The notes under the pieces: model-generated
What the model was told of the DNA's origin: nothing
Seen by the model: only the letters and a program-made list of their open reading frames with translations
The model's database searches: none
Origin: Hymenobacter negativus
Lineage (GTDB): Bacteria; Bacteroidota; Bacteroidia; Cytophagales; Hymenobacteraceae
NCBI RefSeq assembly: GCF_017571495.1
Contig: NZ_JAGETZ010000025.1
Location: forward strand, 1 to 49,128
Direction: 5' to 3'
DNA: 49,128 bases
Program-made: the position numbers and the translations under genes
Part shown: positions 1 to 8,585 of the stretch, one piece after another
Layout: each line of letters begins with the position of its first letter
Numbering within the stretch: the stretch's first letter is position 1

Positions 1-41
1 ATGGGGAAGTGAATAGCCAAATGTGCCATTCACTTCCCCAT
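1..41 (-). terminator. hairpin downstream of sprA, probable terminator cut by the window edge
   Basis: Perfect 14-bp inverted repeat: ATGGGGAAGTGAAT at 1-14 and its complement at 28-41, with a 13-nt loop. It lies 27 bp past the sprA stop on the minus strand. A following U-run would lie outside the window, so the terminator role is inferred from the stem and position only. Confidence 0.5.
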
Positions 42-68
42 TCCGGCTTTCCGGCCTTCGTCTTTCAC

Positions 69-3000
69 TTATTGCGTCAGGCTATAGCGCAGTTGCACCC
101 CCCCTTCGGTAGTGGAGTTACGGAAGGCATTGCTGATGCGCGGCGTGGTGATGGTCTGACTGTAGTAGAGCTGCAGATTGAGGCGGGTATTGAGCAGGTA
201 GTCGATGGTGGGGCGTAGCTGGAAGGTTTTCGAGCCGTTGGTAATCTGGCCCTGCGCGCGGCCCACGGAGGCTGGCAAGCCCTGCGGGTTGCCGGGGTCG
301 GCCACGTCGATGATGCTGCGCTGAATGGTGATGTTGTCGCGGATGCTCAGGTCGAGGCGGGCAGTGAGGTTGTTCTTAAGCACGCGCTGCTCGCCGCCAA
401 CCCGGAAGGGCAGCTTCAGGCTGTTGGTGGCATAGCCGAAGCCCACGATGATTTCGTTGGTGTACAGCTCTGTTACCTGGGCGTTGGTGGTGTTCAGGGC
501 AATGTCGCGGCTGGTGCGATACTCCAGACGGCCGGTAGCCCGGCTCACGGTCTGGAAGTTGACCCCAATGAGCGGGGCAAGGCGTTCAGAGATGCTCACC
601 TGACCCACAATGTAGTAGGGCACGAACTGGCCCGTGCTATTCTTCAGGTTGGGGAAGTCATTGTCACCGTTGAAGTTCGACTCATAATCGGTGGCCGTGG
701 TGTAGCTGCCTACGCTGTAGATGGAGGTGTAGGCGTGGTTGAGCGTGAAAGATGAGAAATACTTTTTCACGAAGGGCAAGTCGGCAAAACCGTTGTAGTC
801 CACGCGCCAGTTGGGCAGCGGTATCATGGAGAAGGGGTCGAAGGGCTTGGCCTCGTAGCCATCGGAGGAGCGGCCGTGGTAGGCATCCACAAAGCTCTGA
901 ATCAGGACTTCCTGCGAATTATAGCCGTATGCACCTGACTTATCCGTGTTGGCAGCGGCCAGCTTGCCACGCACAATGGGCCGGTTGTTCACGAAGCGTG
1001 TGAAGGCCTTGGAAGTCTCACCATTGGCCCCCAAATCGCCAAACAAGGTCTGAATGGTGATGGTCGAGGTCTGGAACGAGCCCGTGCCAAACAGCGGGTG
1101 CGGGGCTAGGGTAGTTAGCCCGGTAACTGCATCACGCACGGGCACCAGGGTGGTATCGTTCACTTGGTTGCGGTAGTACACCTCTCGGTTGCGAGCTAGC
1201 TGCTGGCGGGCATCTACCTGAATGTTGAAGCCACGGAAGGGCTCCAGCGCCGTGCGTAGTGTTATAGTCTGGGTCAGTAGAGAGCTGAGCGGCGTGTTGA
1301 GGTACTGGCTCTCCGGAGTGTACCAGCCTTTGCTGTTAGCAGTGTTATAAAGCTCATCGAGGCTGCTGGGCTGCTGGCCGATGATGAAGGGCAGGCCAGG
1401 CGCAGTGAAGCCGTGGTCGAAGCCAAACAGGTTGGTTTTGGGCAGGTAGCCGGGCAGCAGCGTGCCATTGGAGCGCACGTAGGTGAAGTTGATGGAGCGG
1501 GCCGTCATCAGGGAGCGCAGCACGGCTTTCACGAAGCGGTTTTTCTCCTTCGTCGTGTCCGGTACTGAGGTAGCGGGGCGCGACTGTGCATCGCCAGTCC
1601 GCAGCAAGTCGGCCGTGCGGGAAGCTTTGGGCTTGGCCATGGGCGGCGACGCGTTGTTGATGATGTTCAGGAACTTCACTTTGTTGTAAAGCTTCACCAG
1701 GTCAATCTTGCCGTTGGCACTGAGCTCGGCATTGTTCTGAATGGTGTTGCCCAGGTTCACCTGATAAGTAGCCGTATCGGTGGCACTGGTGGGGTTGCGG
1801 AGGGCGCGCTGGCCCAGCGAGGCGGCCTGCCAGTTGTAGGTAGCCGCGTAGCGCGTGTCGGCGCTCAGCCAGTCGGTGAGCGGGAACTTGTCGAGCGGCA
1901 GCCGGTAGGTCACAGCGGCCACCTGATTGAAATTGACGGTACGGCCGCCCTGAATCAGGTTGCGCTGAAGCTGGCTGCGGTTGTCGATAGCCGTCTGGCT
2001 TTCGCCGATGGTGCGGCCGGGCCCTTCGTCTACTACACCCCGGTTGGTGGCGGTGTAGTCGAAAATCAGGCTTTTGGTCAGGTCCCATTTCAGGTCGTAG
2101 ATGCGGCTCACGTAGAACGACTTCTGAATGATGGCGTCGCCGGCCAGTACCGGCAGCGTACCCGGCTCCAGCACCCGCTGCAGGAACCGCTCATTATACC
2201 GCCGGTCCAAGTCGGTGCGGAACGAGAAGCGGGAGGGCAACGGCGTGAAGTTGATAGCCTGAAAAATCTTGAGATAGGGATTATCCAGGGCCTTTATCGA
2301 GGCCAGCGGGGTGTAGTTCTTGGGCGTGGTCTGGTACACGTAGGCCACGGCGGCAGTATACGACTTGGTGTAGTCGCGGTCGGTTCGGATATCGGAATGC
2401 AGGCGGTCGGTGATGGAGTAGCTCAGGGCCACGTTCTCAATGTCCCAAGGCTTGGGTTTCACGACGGGCGCGCCGGGCTTGGGCTGGCCGCGTTCCTTGC
2501 GCACGTTCAGCACGGCAATGCTGCGGCTGGTGGTCTGGTCGATGACCAGCTTGCGATACGCCGCCTGAGCCGCCGCATTCTCGCTGTCGGTGCCTTTGTT
2601 GAATTTCAGCAGGCTCTGGTCCAGCTTGGTGTCGGGGTCGAGCGGGTCGTAGAGGGGCGAGCGGCTTTCGCGGCCCACTTGCAGCAGCACCGGCACGCGC
2701 AGGTTCAGCTGGGGCGGCAGGAATTTCTCCACGGCCACGGTGGTGTTCAGGTCGCCCCGGAACACGTTGTCAATCGAGCGCTGCTGCACCTTGTCCTGCA
2801 AGCCGCCGAAGCCCACGCTGGTGAAGCTGCCGGTCGCCGTCACGTTGGCCACATCGGCCAGCTTCACGTTGAGGCGGGCAGTAGCCGCATAGCCGGCCTG
2901 CTGCTCAAAGTCGAACACCCGGAACTCATCCGCCCACAGGTTTACGGATTTGGACGAGGTGGTGGGGTCGAGGCCGCCCACCGGGTTCAACACGCCTAAC

Positions 3001-6000
3001 ATCACGCCCTGTACGGCCGAGAAGTCCGGGTTGCCCATAATAGTAATGGTGGCACCGTTTGCCAGCACCACGGAGTAAGGGACTGTCAGTGAAACATGTT
3101 CTTGGTTACGCTTGGCCTTAGCGTCGATGAAGTCCTGAAAGGCTACATCAATCTGGTTGGCAACGGGCCACACTTCCTCAGGAGTCCGCTCGCCTTCTTT
3201 GGTCAGTGTTAGGGGTAGCGAGTATTGATAGTAGTTCTGAGTATAGTCGGTGCCGATGCGGATAAAGGCTTCGACTTCACCATCGCGTACAGTATTATCG
3301 TCGCTGTCGCCGTGCAGGTACAGGCGCAGGCGCTTATAACGCAGCATGTTGATGGTTATATTCTTGTAGGCCGCTTTGGCGTAGCCGTCGCGCAGGTTGA
3401 CCACAGATAGGCGCAGACTCTGCTCGTTTTGGAGGCGCGAGGTGCTGCTGCTGCCATACTCCTTATCGCGCAGAATACCAGGCGGCGACACGTACGGAAT
3501 TTTATTAGAGCCAATGGCCGTAGTCAGGCCATTCTCCTCTATGCTCACCGTCGAGATGTTGAAGGCATCAGCATCTGTAACCTGACCCGGAGGCAGGGTG
3601 TTACTCTGCCGGCTATCCACGATAGGGTAAAGGAAGCGGCGCCACTGGTTAGCCACAAACTGCGGCTGTACCAAGCGCAGCACCACCGGCTCGCTCCAGC
3701 CGGTCATGTACATGCGCAGGAAGCGGATGTTTTTAAAGCCAAAATCCCGGCCACCATTGCCCTGTATTCGTGTGTACTCGCGTACTGGAATACGGAACAG
3801 GTACCACGTTACCGCATCGCCGTTGATGGGCGGCGTGGTCACCTTGTCAATTATATAACGGGAATTGGGATTGCCTATGTCAAGCCCATTGGGCCGCAAC
3901 TGCATCTTGTACTCGTAGTACTGCTCCACGTCCTGCACCACGTTGTCGCGGTTCAGGTCCTCCTTGTCGGGGAAAGCAGTGGAACTGAGCTGGCTGTTTT
4001 CGGGCGAGTTGCCTTCGTAGCCATTGTAGTCTTTGTAGCGGCCCAGCAGCTTGGTGTTGCTTTGGTCGTAGCTGGGGTCGAGGTGGTGCCGGAAGTTATC
4101 GGCTGAAGGGTCGGGTAACTGGGCGAATTGCGTACCATAGCTGGTAGCCGCTTTGGCCCGCTCATTATCGTCGTTCAAGCCATCGAGGCCAACATCTTGA
4201 GCTGTCCGCGCACCGGGCGCTGCGTTGAAGGCATCAGTCAGGAACTGCTGGCGCGTCACCCGTCCCCACACGGTAGGGTTACTATTGTCGGTAATATCCT
4301 GCGGGTCGGTGGTGGTAGGCAGGCCGTTTTCGAACTCGTGCTGGTTCTGGTCCTTCAACGCATCCTCGCTCACGTTGCCCAGGTTAATTATCAGGTCGCC
4401 ACCGTGAGTATTAGGGGTCGGAGTCGGGTTGTCCGGGTCCAGCACCACGCCGTTGGCCGAATTGATGAACGGGTCCATCATCCAGAATTCCAGGTATTCG
4501 ATGTTGGCGTTGTCAAAGTCCGTATCGAAAGTAATGGCCCGGCTGACGCCACCAAACTTGTCCTTCGGGTCTTCGACACTTAGATTAAAGCTTTTACCAT
4601 CCGACCCGATGTTCGGGTTGTAGTTGTAAGGCCCGCGCTGCTTCGGGTAGTAGGCCAAGTCGAAGGTGTACTCGTAGCCGTTGCCGGTCGAGCCCAGGTC
4701 TTTGTTGGGAAATACCTCGTCGCGCTTCACTCCACGCACGTAGTGATTCAGCAGGTCGCCAGCGCCAATGTTAGCCGGAATACTCGACCCACCTGTGTAG
4801 TAGCTCTGGTCGATGGTGTACCAGGCCAGTTTGGCACGCTTGTAGTTGTAAGACAGCCCCACCGAGTTTCCGGCAAGGGGAGCCGGCGTTGAGGCCAGAC
4901 GCCAAGCCGGAATGCTAGCCAGCCCGCCCAGCGTGTAGGGCGTACGCGCATTCTCAAAGTCGTCGACGTACGACACGCCGTTTTCGCCGTTGCCCAGCTG
5001 CGAGCGGCCCGGCAGCAGCTTAGCAAATTCGCCGCTGAAGGCAATGGTCGAAATCTCCTTTGTCGACACGAAGGGCAGCATGTCGAGGTACTTGGTCAGC
5101 ACGCGGCTGTCTTTCCGGATGCTGCCGTCCAGGCCCACAATGGTGTTGTTACCCGGCTCGTCGCCAATGTTCACGCGGTTGATGCCGGGGGCCTGATTCT
5201 CCAACAGATGCAGCGCCGTACCGCCGATGGTCACGTCCTGGTTCAGCTTGTAGTCGAGGCGCACGCCCACCAGCTTACGTGGCTGCACCTGTACCAGGGC
5301 ATTTTTCTCAAACTCTACTTTCAACTCGTTGGCCGAGTTCAGGTAGGCTGGATTCAGGATTTTCACCTTGGCCTGGTCGTAGAACACCTGATAGTCGGTG
5401 CCCTCCGTCAGCAGCGTCGAGCCCGAGCGCACCCGCACCGACCCCTGCGCAATGCCAATGCCCGGCAAGCTGATTTCGTCCGACCCCGCCCCGCCCTGGA
5501 AGCGCCCACGCAGGAAGAACTTATCCTTCTCCTGGCGCTGCTGGGCGTCGCTCTGGGTCTGGTTGTAGAGGTCCGAGTACACGTACTTGTCAATCAAGCC
5601 GGTTTCGGTGGGGTCGAACTGCGACTGCAGGTAGGAGCCAAACGGCTGCACATTCGGGAAAATGACCTTGCCCAGTTCCGTATCAATGGTGATGCCGGGG
5701 AAAAAGTCAAAGTTGCCATCCGGCAGCTTGTCGTTGTTGGAGTTCACCTTGTCGAGGTTCAGCACCTCAATCAGCGGCCGGTTGGTCAGCCGGGCACCTT
5801 CCTTCAGCGAAATCAGGTCGACGCCTGTGGCATCGTCCTTATAAATGATTTGCAGCTGAAAGTTGTCCCGGCTCAGCTGCGAGGCGTTCAGGGGATAGAT
5901 GTTTTTCATCATCAAATCCCAGGTCGGCGTGTTGCGTGTCAGCAGGTTGGTGTTCTGCGGGTTCAGGGAGGGGTCGGCCAGGCCCACGCCGGGATTGCTG

Positions 6001-7595
6001 GCCCGCAGCATCTTCAGAAACACCACTTGGTCGGCGCTCAGGTTGCCGTAGGCCTCCGTGAGCTCGCCCACTTTATAGGTCTTGCCGTTGAAGAGGTAGG
6101 TGTAGCTTACACCGAGCACCTGGTCGGGCAGCAGAGCCGTGTTCAGGCTTAGATAGCCGAGCTGAGGGTTGAAGGTGTATTCACGTGGGTCGAGCTTGCG
6201 GGCGCGCACCCGTTCGTAGTCTACGTTTTTGGTCAGGCCCTGCCCTATCTGCAGGAAGTTGTCCACGCCCAGGTTGTCGCGGGCGGCGCTGCCGCCGCTC
6301 ACCAGGGTTTGGAACTGGCTGTTGGCCGAATTGTCGGCGGGCGTGCGGATGCTGGGATTACCGACACGGTATTTACTGGCTTGGTAGATTCGCGCCGGCT
6401 CGGCCAGGTCCATCAACGTCACCACGTTGCGCAGGTTTTCGGTGGTGCGGTTGTCGTTGGTCACGTACACCTCCAGGCGCGTGATGCTCACGCCGCTCGT
6501 GATGGTGGGCAACGTGCGCAAGGCCTCGTCGTACCGGTCGCGGAAGTACTGCGACAGGAAAAAGTGCCGGTCCTTCTCGTACTGGCTGGCCTTGATTTCG
6601 TACTGCCGGCTCTGGGCCCCGTTCTGCACGCGCACCTCGTCGGCGGTACCACGCACGGTGGCGGCTACGGCTGTCACACCCAAGCGGCCAAACTGGGTTT
6701 GAACTTTGGCGCCGAACAGGTTTTGCCCGCCCTGCACCAGCGAGTTGGTGAGTGGCAGGCTCACATTGCCCAAGTCAACCTTCTTGATGATGTCCGTCTC
6801 CTCGCCCGCGTAGTCAAACTTCATCTGATTGTCGAAGTCGAACGCAGCTTTGGTATCGTAGTTGAACACCAGCTTCAGCTTGGTGCCGATGGCCCCCGTG
6901 AGGTTGACGTTGATGTTCTGCTCAAACAAAAAGTCGCCCACGCTTTGCTGGCGCAGGGTTAGGGCCGGGTTCTCATTCTTGTTGAAGCGGGCGCCAAACT
7001 TGAGCGTAACCGAGCCCGCCGGCCGAATGTCCACGTAGCTGCCCCCAAAAATTCGGTTGGCAATCGGGCCCATGTAAATCTTCGGAATCAGGCGCTGGGC
7101 CTGGGGCGTGCCCGCCGCCGCCGCTGGGCCGGTGATGCCACCCTTGGCTTTCTGGCGGTAGTAGTCGCCAATGGCCTGCCGCCGCTGAAACTCCTCGTAC
7201 TCTTTATAGCTCACCACGCTGGGGTCGCGGTAGTCTACCTCGGCGCCGACTTTCTCCTTAACGTCAAAATTTTTCAGGCTATCGTCAACCGTCACCCCCA
7301 GCTTTACGTTCTTAGGCAAGGGCAACACCAAGGGCGAGTCGCGGTGCTGCTTGCCGAAAGGACTACCGGGCCGGTCGTGCGCGCGTACCCGGGGCCGGCG
7401 GCTCGGCTTGTAAGGGCCCAAAGTATCTGCCACCGCCCCAGCGGGCCGGGGGGTATCGGAGGCCAGGGTCCGGCTGGCGCGTAGCCACAGGCGGGTAGCC
7501 CGCGAGCCGGCAACGGGTGAGGCCTGGGCCCACCACGCCAGCAACGACGCAACCACAACAACCGAAGCGGGGAGTAATTTCTGTCCGGATTTCAA
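69..7595 (-). CDS. sprA: SprA, outer-membrane translocon of the type IX secretion system
   Basis: About 2,508 residues, close to the roughly 2,400 of characterised SprA. SprA is the very large outer-membrane beta-barrel through which type IX secretion substrates leave the cell, needed for gliding and for surface or secreted enzymes. Visible here: an N-terminal signal peptide (hydrophobic ASVVVVASLLAWWAQA), the conserved block near NRIFGGSYVDIRP, and long stretches of alternating polar/aromatic residues typical of a beta barrel, ending in an aromatic-rich strand (QLRYSLTQ). The reading frame is open to a GTG at 7643, but a TTG at 7595 gives MKSGQKLLPASVV, a normal signal peptide, so I prefer it. 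ruvA lies directly upstream and maeB beyond, a neighbourhood I recall for sprA in other Bacteroidota. Identity is strong; the start is inferred. Confidence 0.93.
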   Translation of the reverse strand: MKSGQKLLPASVVVVASLLAWWAQASPVAGSRATRLWLRASRTLASDTPRPAGAVADTLGPYKPSRRPRVRAHDRPGSPFGKQHRDSPLVLPLPKNVKLGVTVDDSLKNFDVKEKVGAEVDYRDPSVVSYKEYEEFQRRQAIGDYYRQKAKGGITGPAAAAGTPQAQRLIPKIYMGPIANRIFGGSYVDIRPAGSVTLKFGARFNKNENPALTLRQQSVGDFLFEQNINVNLTGAIGTKLKLVFNYDTKAAFDFDNQMKFDYAGEETDIIKKVDLGNVSLPLTNSLVQGGQNLFGAKVQTQFGRLGVTAVAATVRGTADEVRVQNGAQSRQYEIKASQYEKDRHFFLSQYFRDRYDEALRTLPTITSGVSITRLEVYVTNDNRTTENLRNVVTLMDLAEPARIYQASKYRVGNPSIRTPADNSANSQFQTLVSGGSAARDNLGVDNFLQIGQGLTKNVDYERVRARKLDPREYTFNPQLGYLSLNTALLPDQVLGVSYTYLFNGKTYKVGELTEAYGNLSADQVVFLKMLRASNPGVGLADPSLNPQNTNLLTRNTPTWDLMMKNIYPLNASQLSRDNFQLQIIYKDDATGVDLISLKEGARLTNRPLIEVLNLDKVNSNNDKLPDGNFDFFPGITIDTELGKVIFPNVQPFGSYLQSQFDPTETGLIDKYVYSDLYNQTQSDAQQRQEKDKFFLRGRFQGGAGSDEISLPGIGIAQGSVRVRSGSTLLTEGTDYQVFYDQAKVKILNPAYLNSANELKVEFEKNALVQVQPRKLVGVRLDYKLNQDVTIGGTALHLLENQAPGINRVNIGDEPGNNTIVGLDGSIRKDSRVLTKYLDMLPFVSTKEISTIAFSGEFAKLLPGRSQLGNGENGVSYVDDFENARTPYTLGGLASIPAWRLASTPAPLAGNSVGLSYNYKRAKLAWYTIDQSYYTGGSSIPANIGAGDLLNHYVRGVKRDEVFPNKDLGSTGNGYEYTFDLAYYPKQRGPYNYNPNIGSDGKSFNLSVEDPKDKFGGVSRAITFDTDFDNANIEYLEFWMMDPFINSANGVVLDPDNPTPTPNTHGGDLIINLGNVSEDALKDQNQHEFENGLPTTTDPQDITDNSNPTVWGRVTRQQFLTDAFNAAPGARTAQDVGLDGLNDDNERAKAATSYGTQFAQLPDPSADNFRHHLDPSYDQSNTKLLGRYKDYNGYEGNSPENSQLSSTAFPDKEDLNRDNVVQDVEQYYEYKMQLRPNGLDIGNPNSRYIIDKVTTPPINGDAVTWYLFRIPVREYTRIQGNGGRDFGFKNIRFLRMYMTGWSEPVVLRLVQPQFVANQWRRFLYPIVDSRQSNTLPPGQVTDADAFNISTVSIEENGLTTAIGSNKIPYVSPPGILRDKEYGSSSTSRLQNEQSLRLSVVNLRDGYAKAAYKNITINMLRYKRLRLYLHGDSDDNTVRDGEVEAFIRIGTDYTQNYYQYSLPLTLTKEGERTPEEVWPVANQIDVAFQDFIDAKAKRNQEHVSLTVPYSVVLANGATITIMGNPDFSAVQGVMLGVLNPVGGLDPTTSSKSVNLWADEFRVFDFEQQAGYAATARLNVKLADVANVTATGSFTSVGFGGLQDKVQQRSIDNVFRGDLNTTVAVEKFLPPQLNLRVPVLLQVGRESRSPLYDPLDPDTKLDQSLLKFNKGTDSENAAAQAAYRKLVIDQTTSRSIAVLNVRKERGQPKPGAPVVKPKPWDIENVALSYSITDRLHSDIRTDRDYTKSYTAAVAYVYQTTPKNYTPLASIKALDNPYLKIFQAINFTPLPSRFSFRTDLDRRYNERFLQRVLEPGTLPVLAGDAIIQKSFYVSRIYDLKWDLTKSLIFDYTATNRGVVDEGPGRTIGESQTAIDNRSQLQRNLIQGGRTVNFNQVAAVTYRLPLDKFPLTDWLSADTRYAATYNWQAASLGQRALRNPTSATDTATYQVNLGNTIQNNAELSANGKIDLVKLYNKVKFLNIINNASPPMAKPKASRTADLLRTGDAQSRPATSVPDTTKEKNRFVKAVLRSLMTARSINFTYVRSNGTLLPGYLPKTNLFGFDHGFTAPGLPFIIGQQPSSLDELYNTANSKGWYTPESQYLNTPLSSLLTQTITLRTALEPFRGFNIQVDARQQLARNREVYYRNQVNDTTLVPVRDAVTGLTTLAPHPLFGTGSFQTSTITIQTLFGDLGANGETSKAFTRFVNNRPIVRGKLAAANTDKSGAYGYNSQEVLIQSFVDAYHGRSSDGYEAKPFDPFSMIPLPNWRVDYNGFADLPFVKKYFSSFTLNHAYTSIYSVGSYTTATDYESNFNGDNDFPNLKNSTGQFVPYYIVGQVSISERLAPLIGVNFQTVSRATGRLEYRTSRDIALNTTNAQVTELYTNEIIVGFGYATNSLKLPFRVGGEQRVLKNNLTARLDLSIRDNITIQRSIIDVADPGNPQGLPASVGRAQGQITNGSKTFQLRPTIDYLLNTRLNLQLYYSQTITTPRISNAFRNSTTEGGVQLRYSLTQ

Positions 7596-7685
7596 GCAGG
7601 ATAGGTGGATAATGGCGCAGACCAACCGGCCCACGCCAGGCACGGCATATGTAGAAGTAGTACTGAGTAATCAGTGCCCGGCAAT

Positions 7686-7733
7686 CCGAAATTCGGTAGT
7701 CAACTTTATGCTGACTACCTGATTCTGACTACC
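7686..7733. promoter_or_regulatory. operator-like repeat cluster upstream of sprA
   Basis: In the 189-bp gap between ruvA and sprA there are three copies of the 8-mer GGTAGTCA: one forward at 7695-7702, two reversed (TGACTACC) at 7712-7719 and 7726-7733. The first two form an inverted repeat with a 9-nt spacer, the last two a direct repeat with a 14-nt period. The palindrome CCGAA-A-TTCGG (7686-7696) abuts the first copy. No U-run follows, so it does not read as an intrinsic terminator. A protein-binding site controlling sprA is inferred. Confidence 0.45.
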
Positions 7734-7784
7734 TCACCGAGACAACCCGTGCGGCGACGCGAGCCTCAAAATTCGCGCCACGAC

Positions 7785-8390
7785 TCAATGCGACTTCAAA
7801 GCAAATTTAATCAATTCCTCCACGCTTAGCTCCCCACCGTGCTTCTGCTGAATCTGGTCCAGCAGCTTTTCGGCGGCGGCCCGCGCAAAGCCGAGGGTCA
7901 CCAAGGCTTGCAACGCTTCGGCGCGCCGCGTATTGTGCTGGCGGGCGAGTGGCACGGTATCAACGCCGGCTTTGGCCAGCAGCTCGTCCTTCCGCATCTT
8001 GTCTTTTAGCTCCAGAATCACGCGCTGGGCCGTTTTTGGCCCCACACCTTTGATGCTCTGGATGGCCCGCACATTTTCACTTACAATGGCCTCGCGGATT
8101 TCGCCCACACTCATGCTGCTGACCATCACAATGCCCGTGCCCGGCCCAATGCCCGACACCGAAATCAGCAGCATAAACAGCGCCTTCTCGCTGGGGTCGA
8201 GGAAGCCGTAGAGCGTTTGCCCATCTTCCTTGATGTGTTGGTAGGTGTAGATTTTGGTGGCCTGGCCTTCGGCCGGAAGCTTGGAATACGTGGCCAGCGA
8301 AATGCGGACTTCATACCCTACGCCGAGAATATCGACAATGGCGAGGGTGGCGTCTTTGTATGCGAGTTTACCGTCGAGGTAGGCAATCAT
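7785..8390 (-). CDS. ruvA: Holliday junction branch migration protein RuvA
   Basis: 201 residues, the usual RuvA length. RuvA binds four-way DNA junctions and loads the RuvB helicase during recombinational repair. The N-terminal OB-fold is recognisable (MIAYLDGKLAYKDAT, GVGYEVRIS, LYGFLDPSEKALF), followed by the two helix-hairpin-helix motifs SGIGPGTG and IKGVGPKTAQRV. The C-terminal three-helix domain that contacts RuvB ends the protein (FALKSH). The ATG start gives the canonical MIAYL beginning. It lies between maeB, which has its own terminator, and sprA; a TAnnTTTG box sits about 73 bp upstream. No ruvB or ruvC in the window. Confidence 0.96.
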   Translation of the reverse strand: MIAYLDGKLAYKDATLAIVDILGVGYEVRISLATYSKLPAEGQATKIYTYQHIKEDGQTLYGFLDPSEKALFMLLISVSGIGPGTGIVMVSSMSVGEIREAIVSENVRAIQSIKGVGPKTAQRVILELKDKMRKDELLAKAGVDTVPLARQHNTRRAEALQALVTLGFARAAAEKLLDQIQQKHGGELSVEELIKFALKSH

Positions 8391-8462
8391 AAACCGGGGA
8401 AAGGGGAATCGAAAGAAATGCTACTGTGGCTGGGTAACATCAGTGACGGGCTTTTTATCTCC

Positions 8463-8470
8463 CAAATCTA
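8463..8470 (-). promoter_or_regulatory. putative -7 promoter box for ruvA
   Basis: Reads TAGATTTG on the minus strand, an exact match to the Bacteroidota consensus TAnnTTTG, 73 bp ahead of the ruvA start and just after the maeB terminator. A TTTG lies 26 nt further upstream, farther than the usual 19-21 nt, so the -33 part is not convincing. Confidence 0.5.
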
Positions 8471-8521
8471 CTGGCTTTTCGGCCAAAAATGTTGGGCAAA
8501 ATGAGGAAGCTGTGAAGGAAT

Positions 8522-8565
8522 AAAAAAAGAACGTCCAACTGAGCAAAGCTCCGCCGGACGTTCTT
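8522..8565 (-). terminator. intrinsic terminator of maeB
   Basis: Perfect 10-bp stem (AAGAACGTCC at 8527-8536 with GGACGTTCTT at 8556-8565); the loop itself contains a GAGC-TTT-GCTC mini-hairpin. On the minus strand the stem runs into a T tract (plus-strand A's 8522-8528). It begins 20 bp after the maeB stop. Confidence 0.85.
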
Positions 8566-8585
8566 AGATGCTACTATTTTTCTAT

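Noticed and set aside
5208..6152. 314-codon open frame on plus inside sprA
   Set aside because: Antisense shadow of a GC-rich gene; composition (His/Val/Gln-rich, no domain) and full overlap with sprA argue against coding.
7695..7719. GGTAGTCA inverted repeat as the ruvA terminator
   Set aside because: Short 8-bp stem, 9-nt loop and no U-run on the minus strand; a third direct copy fits a binding site better.
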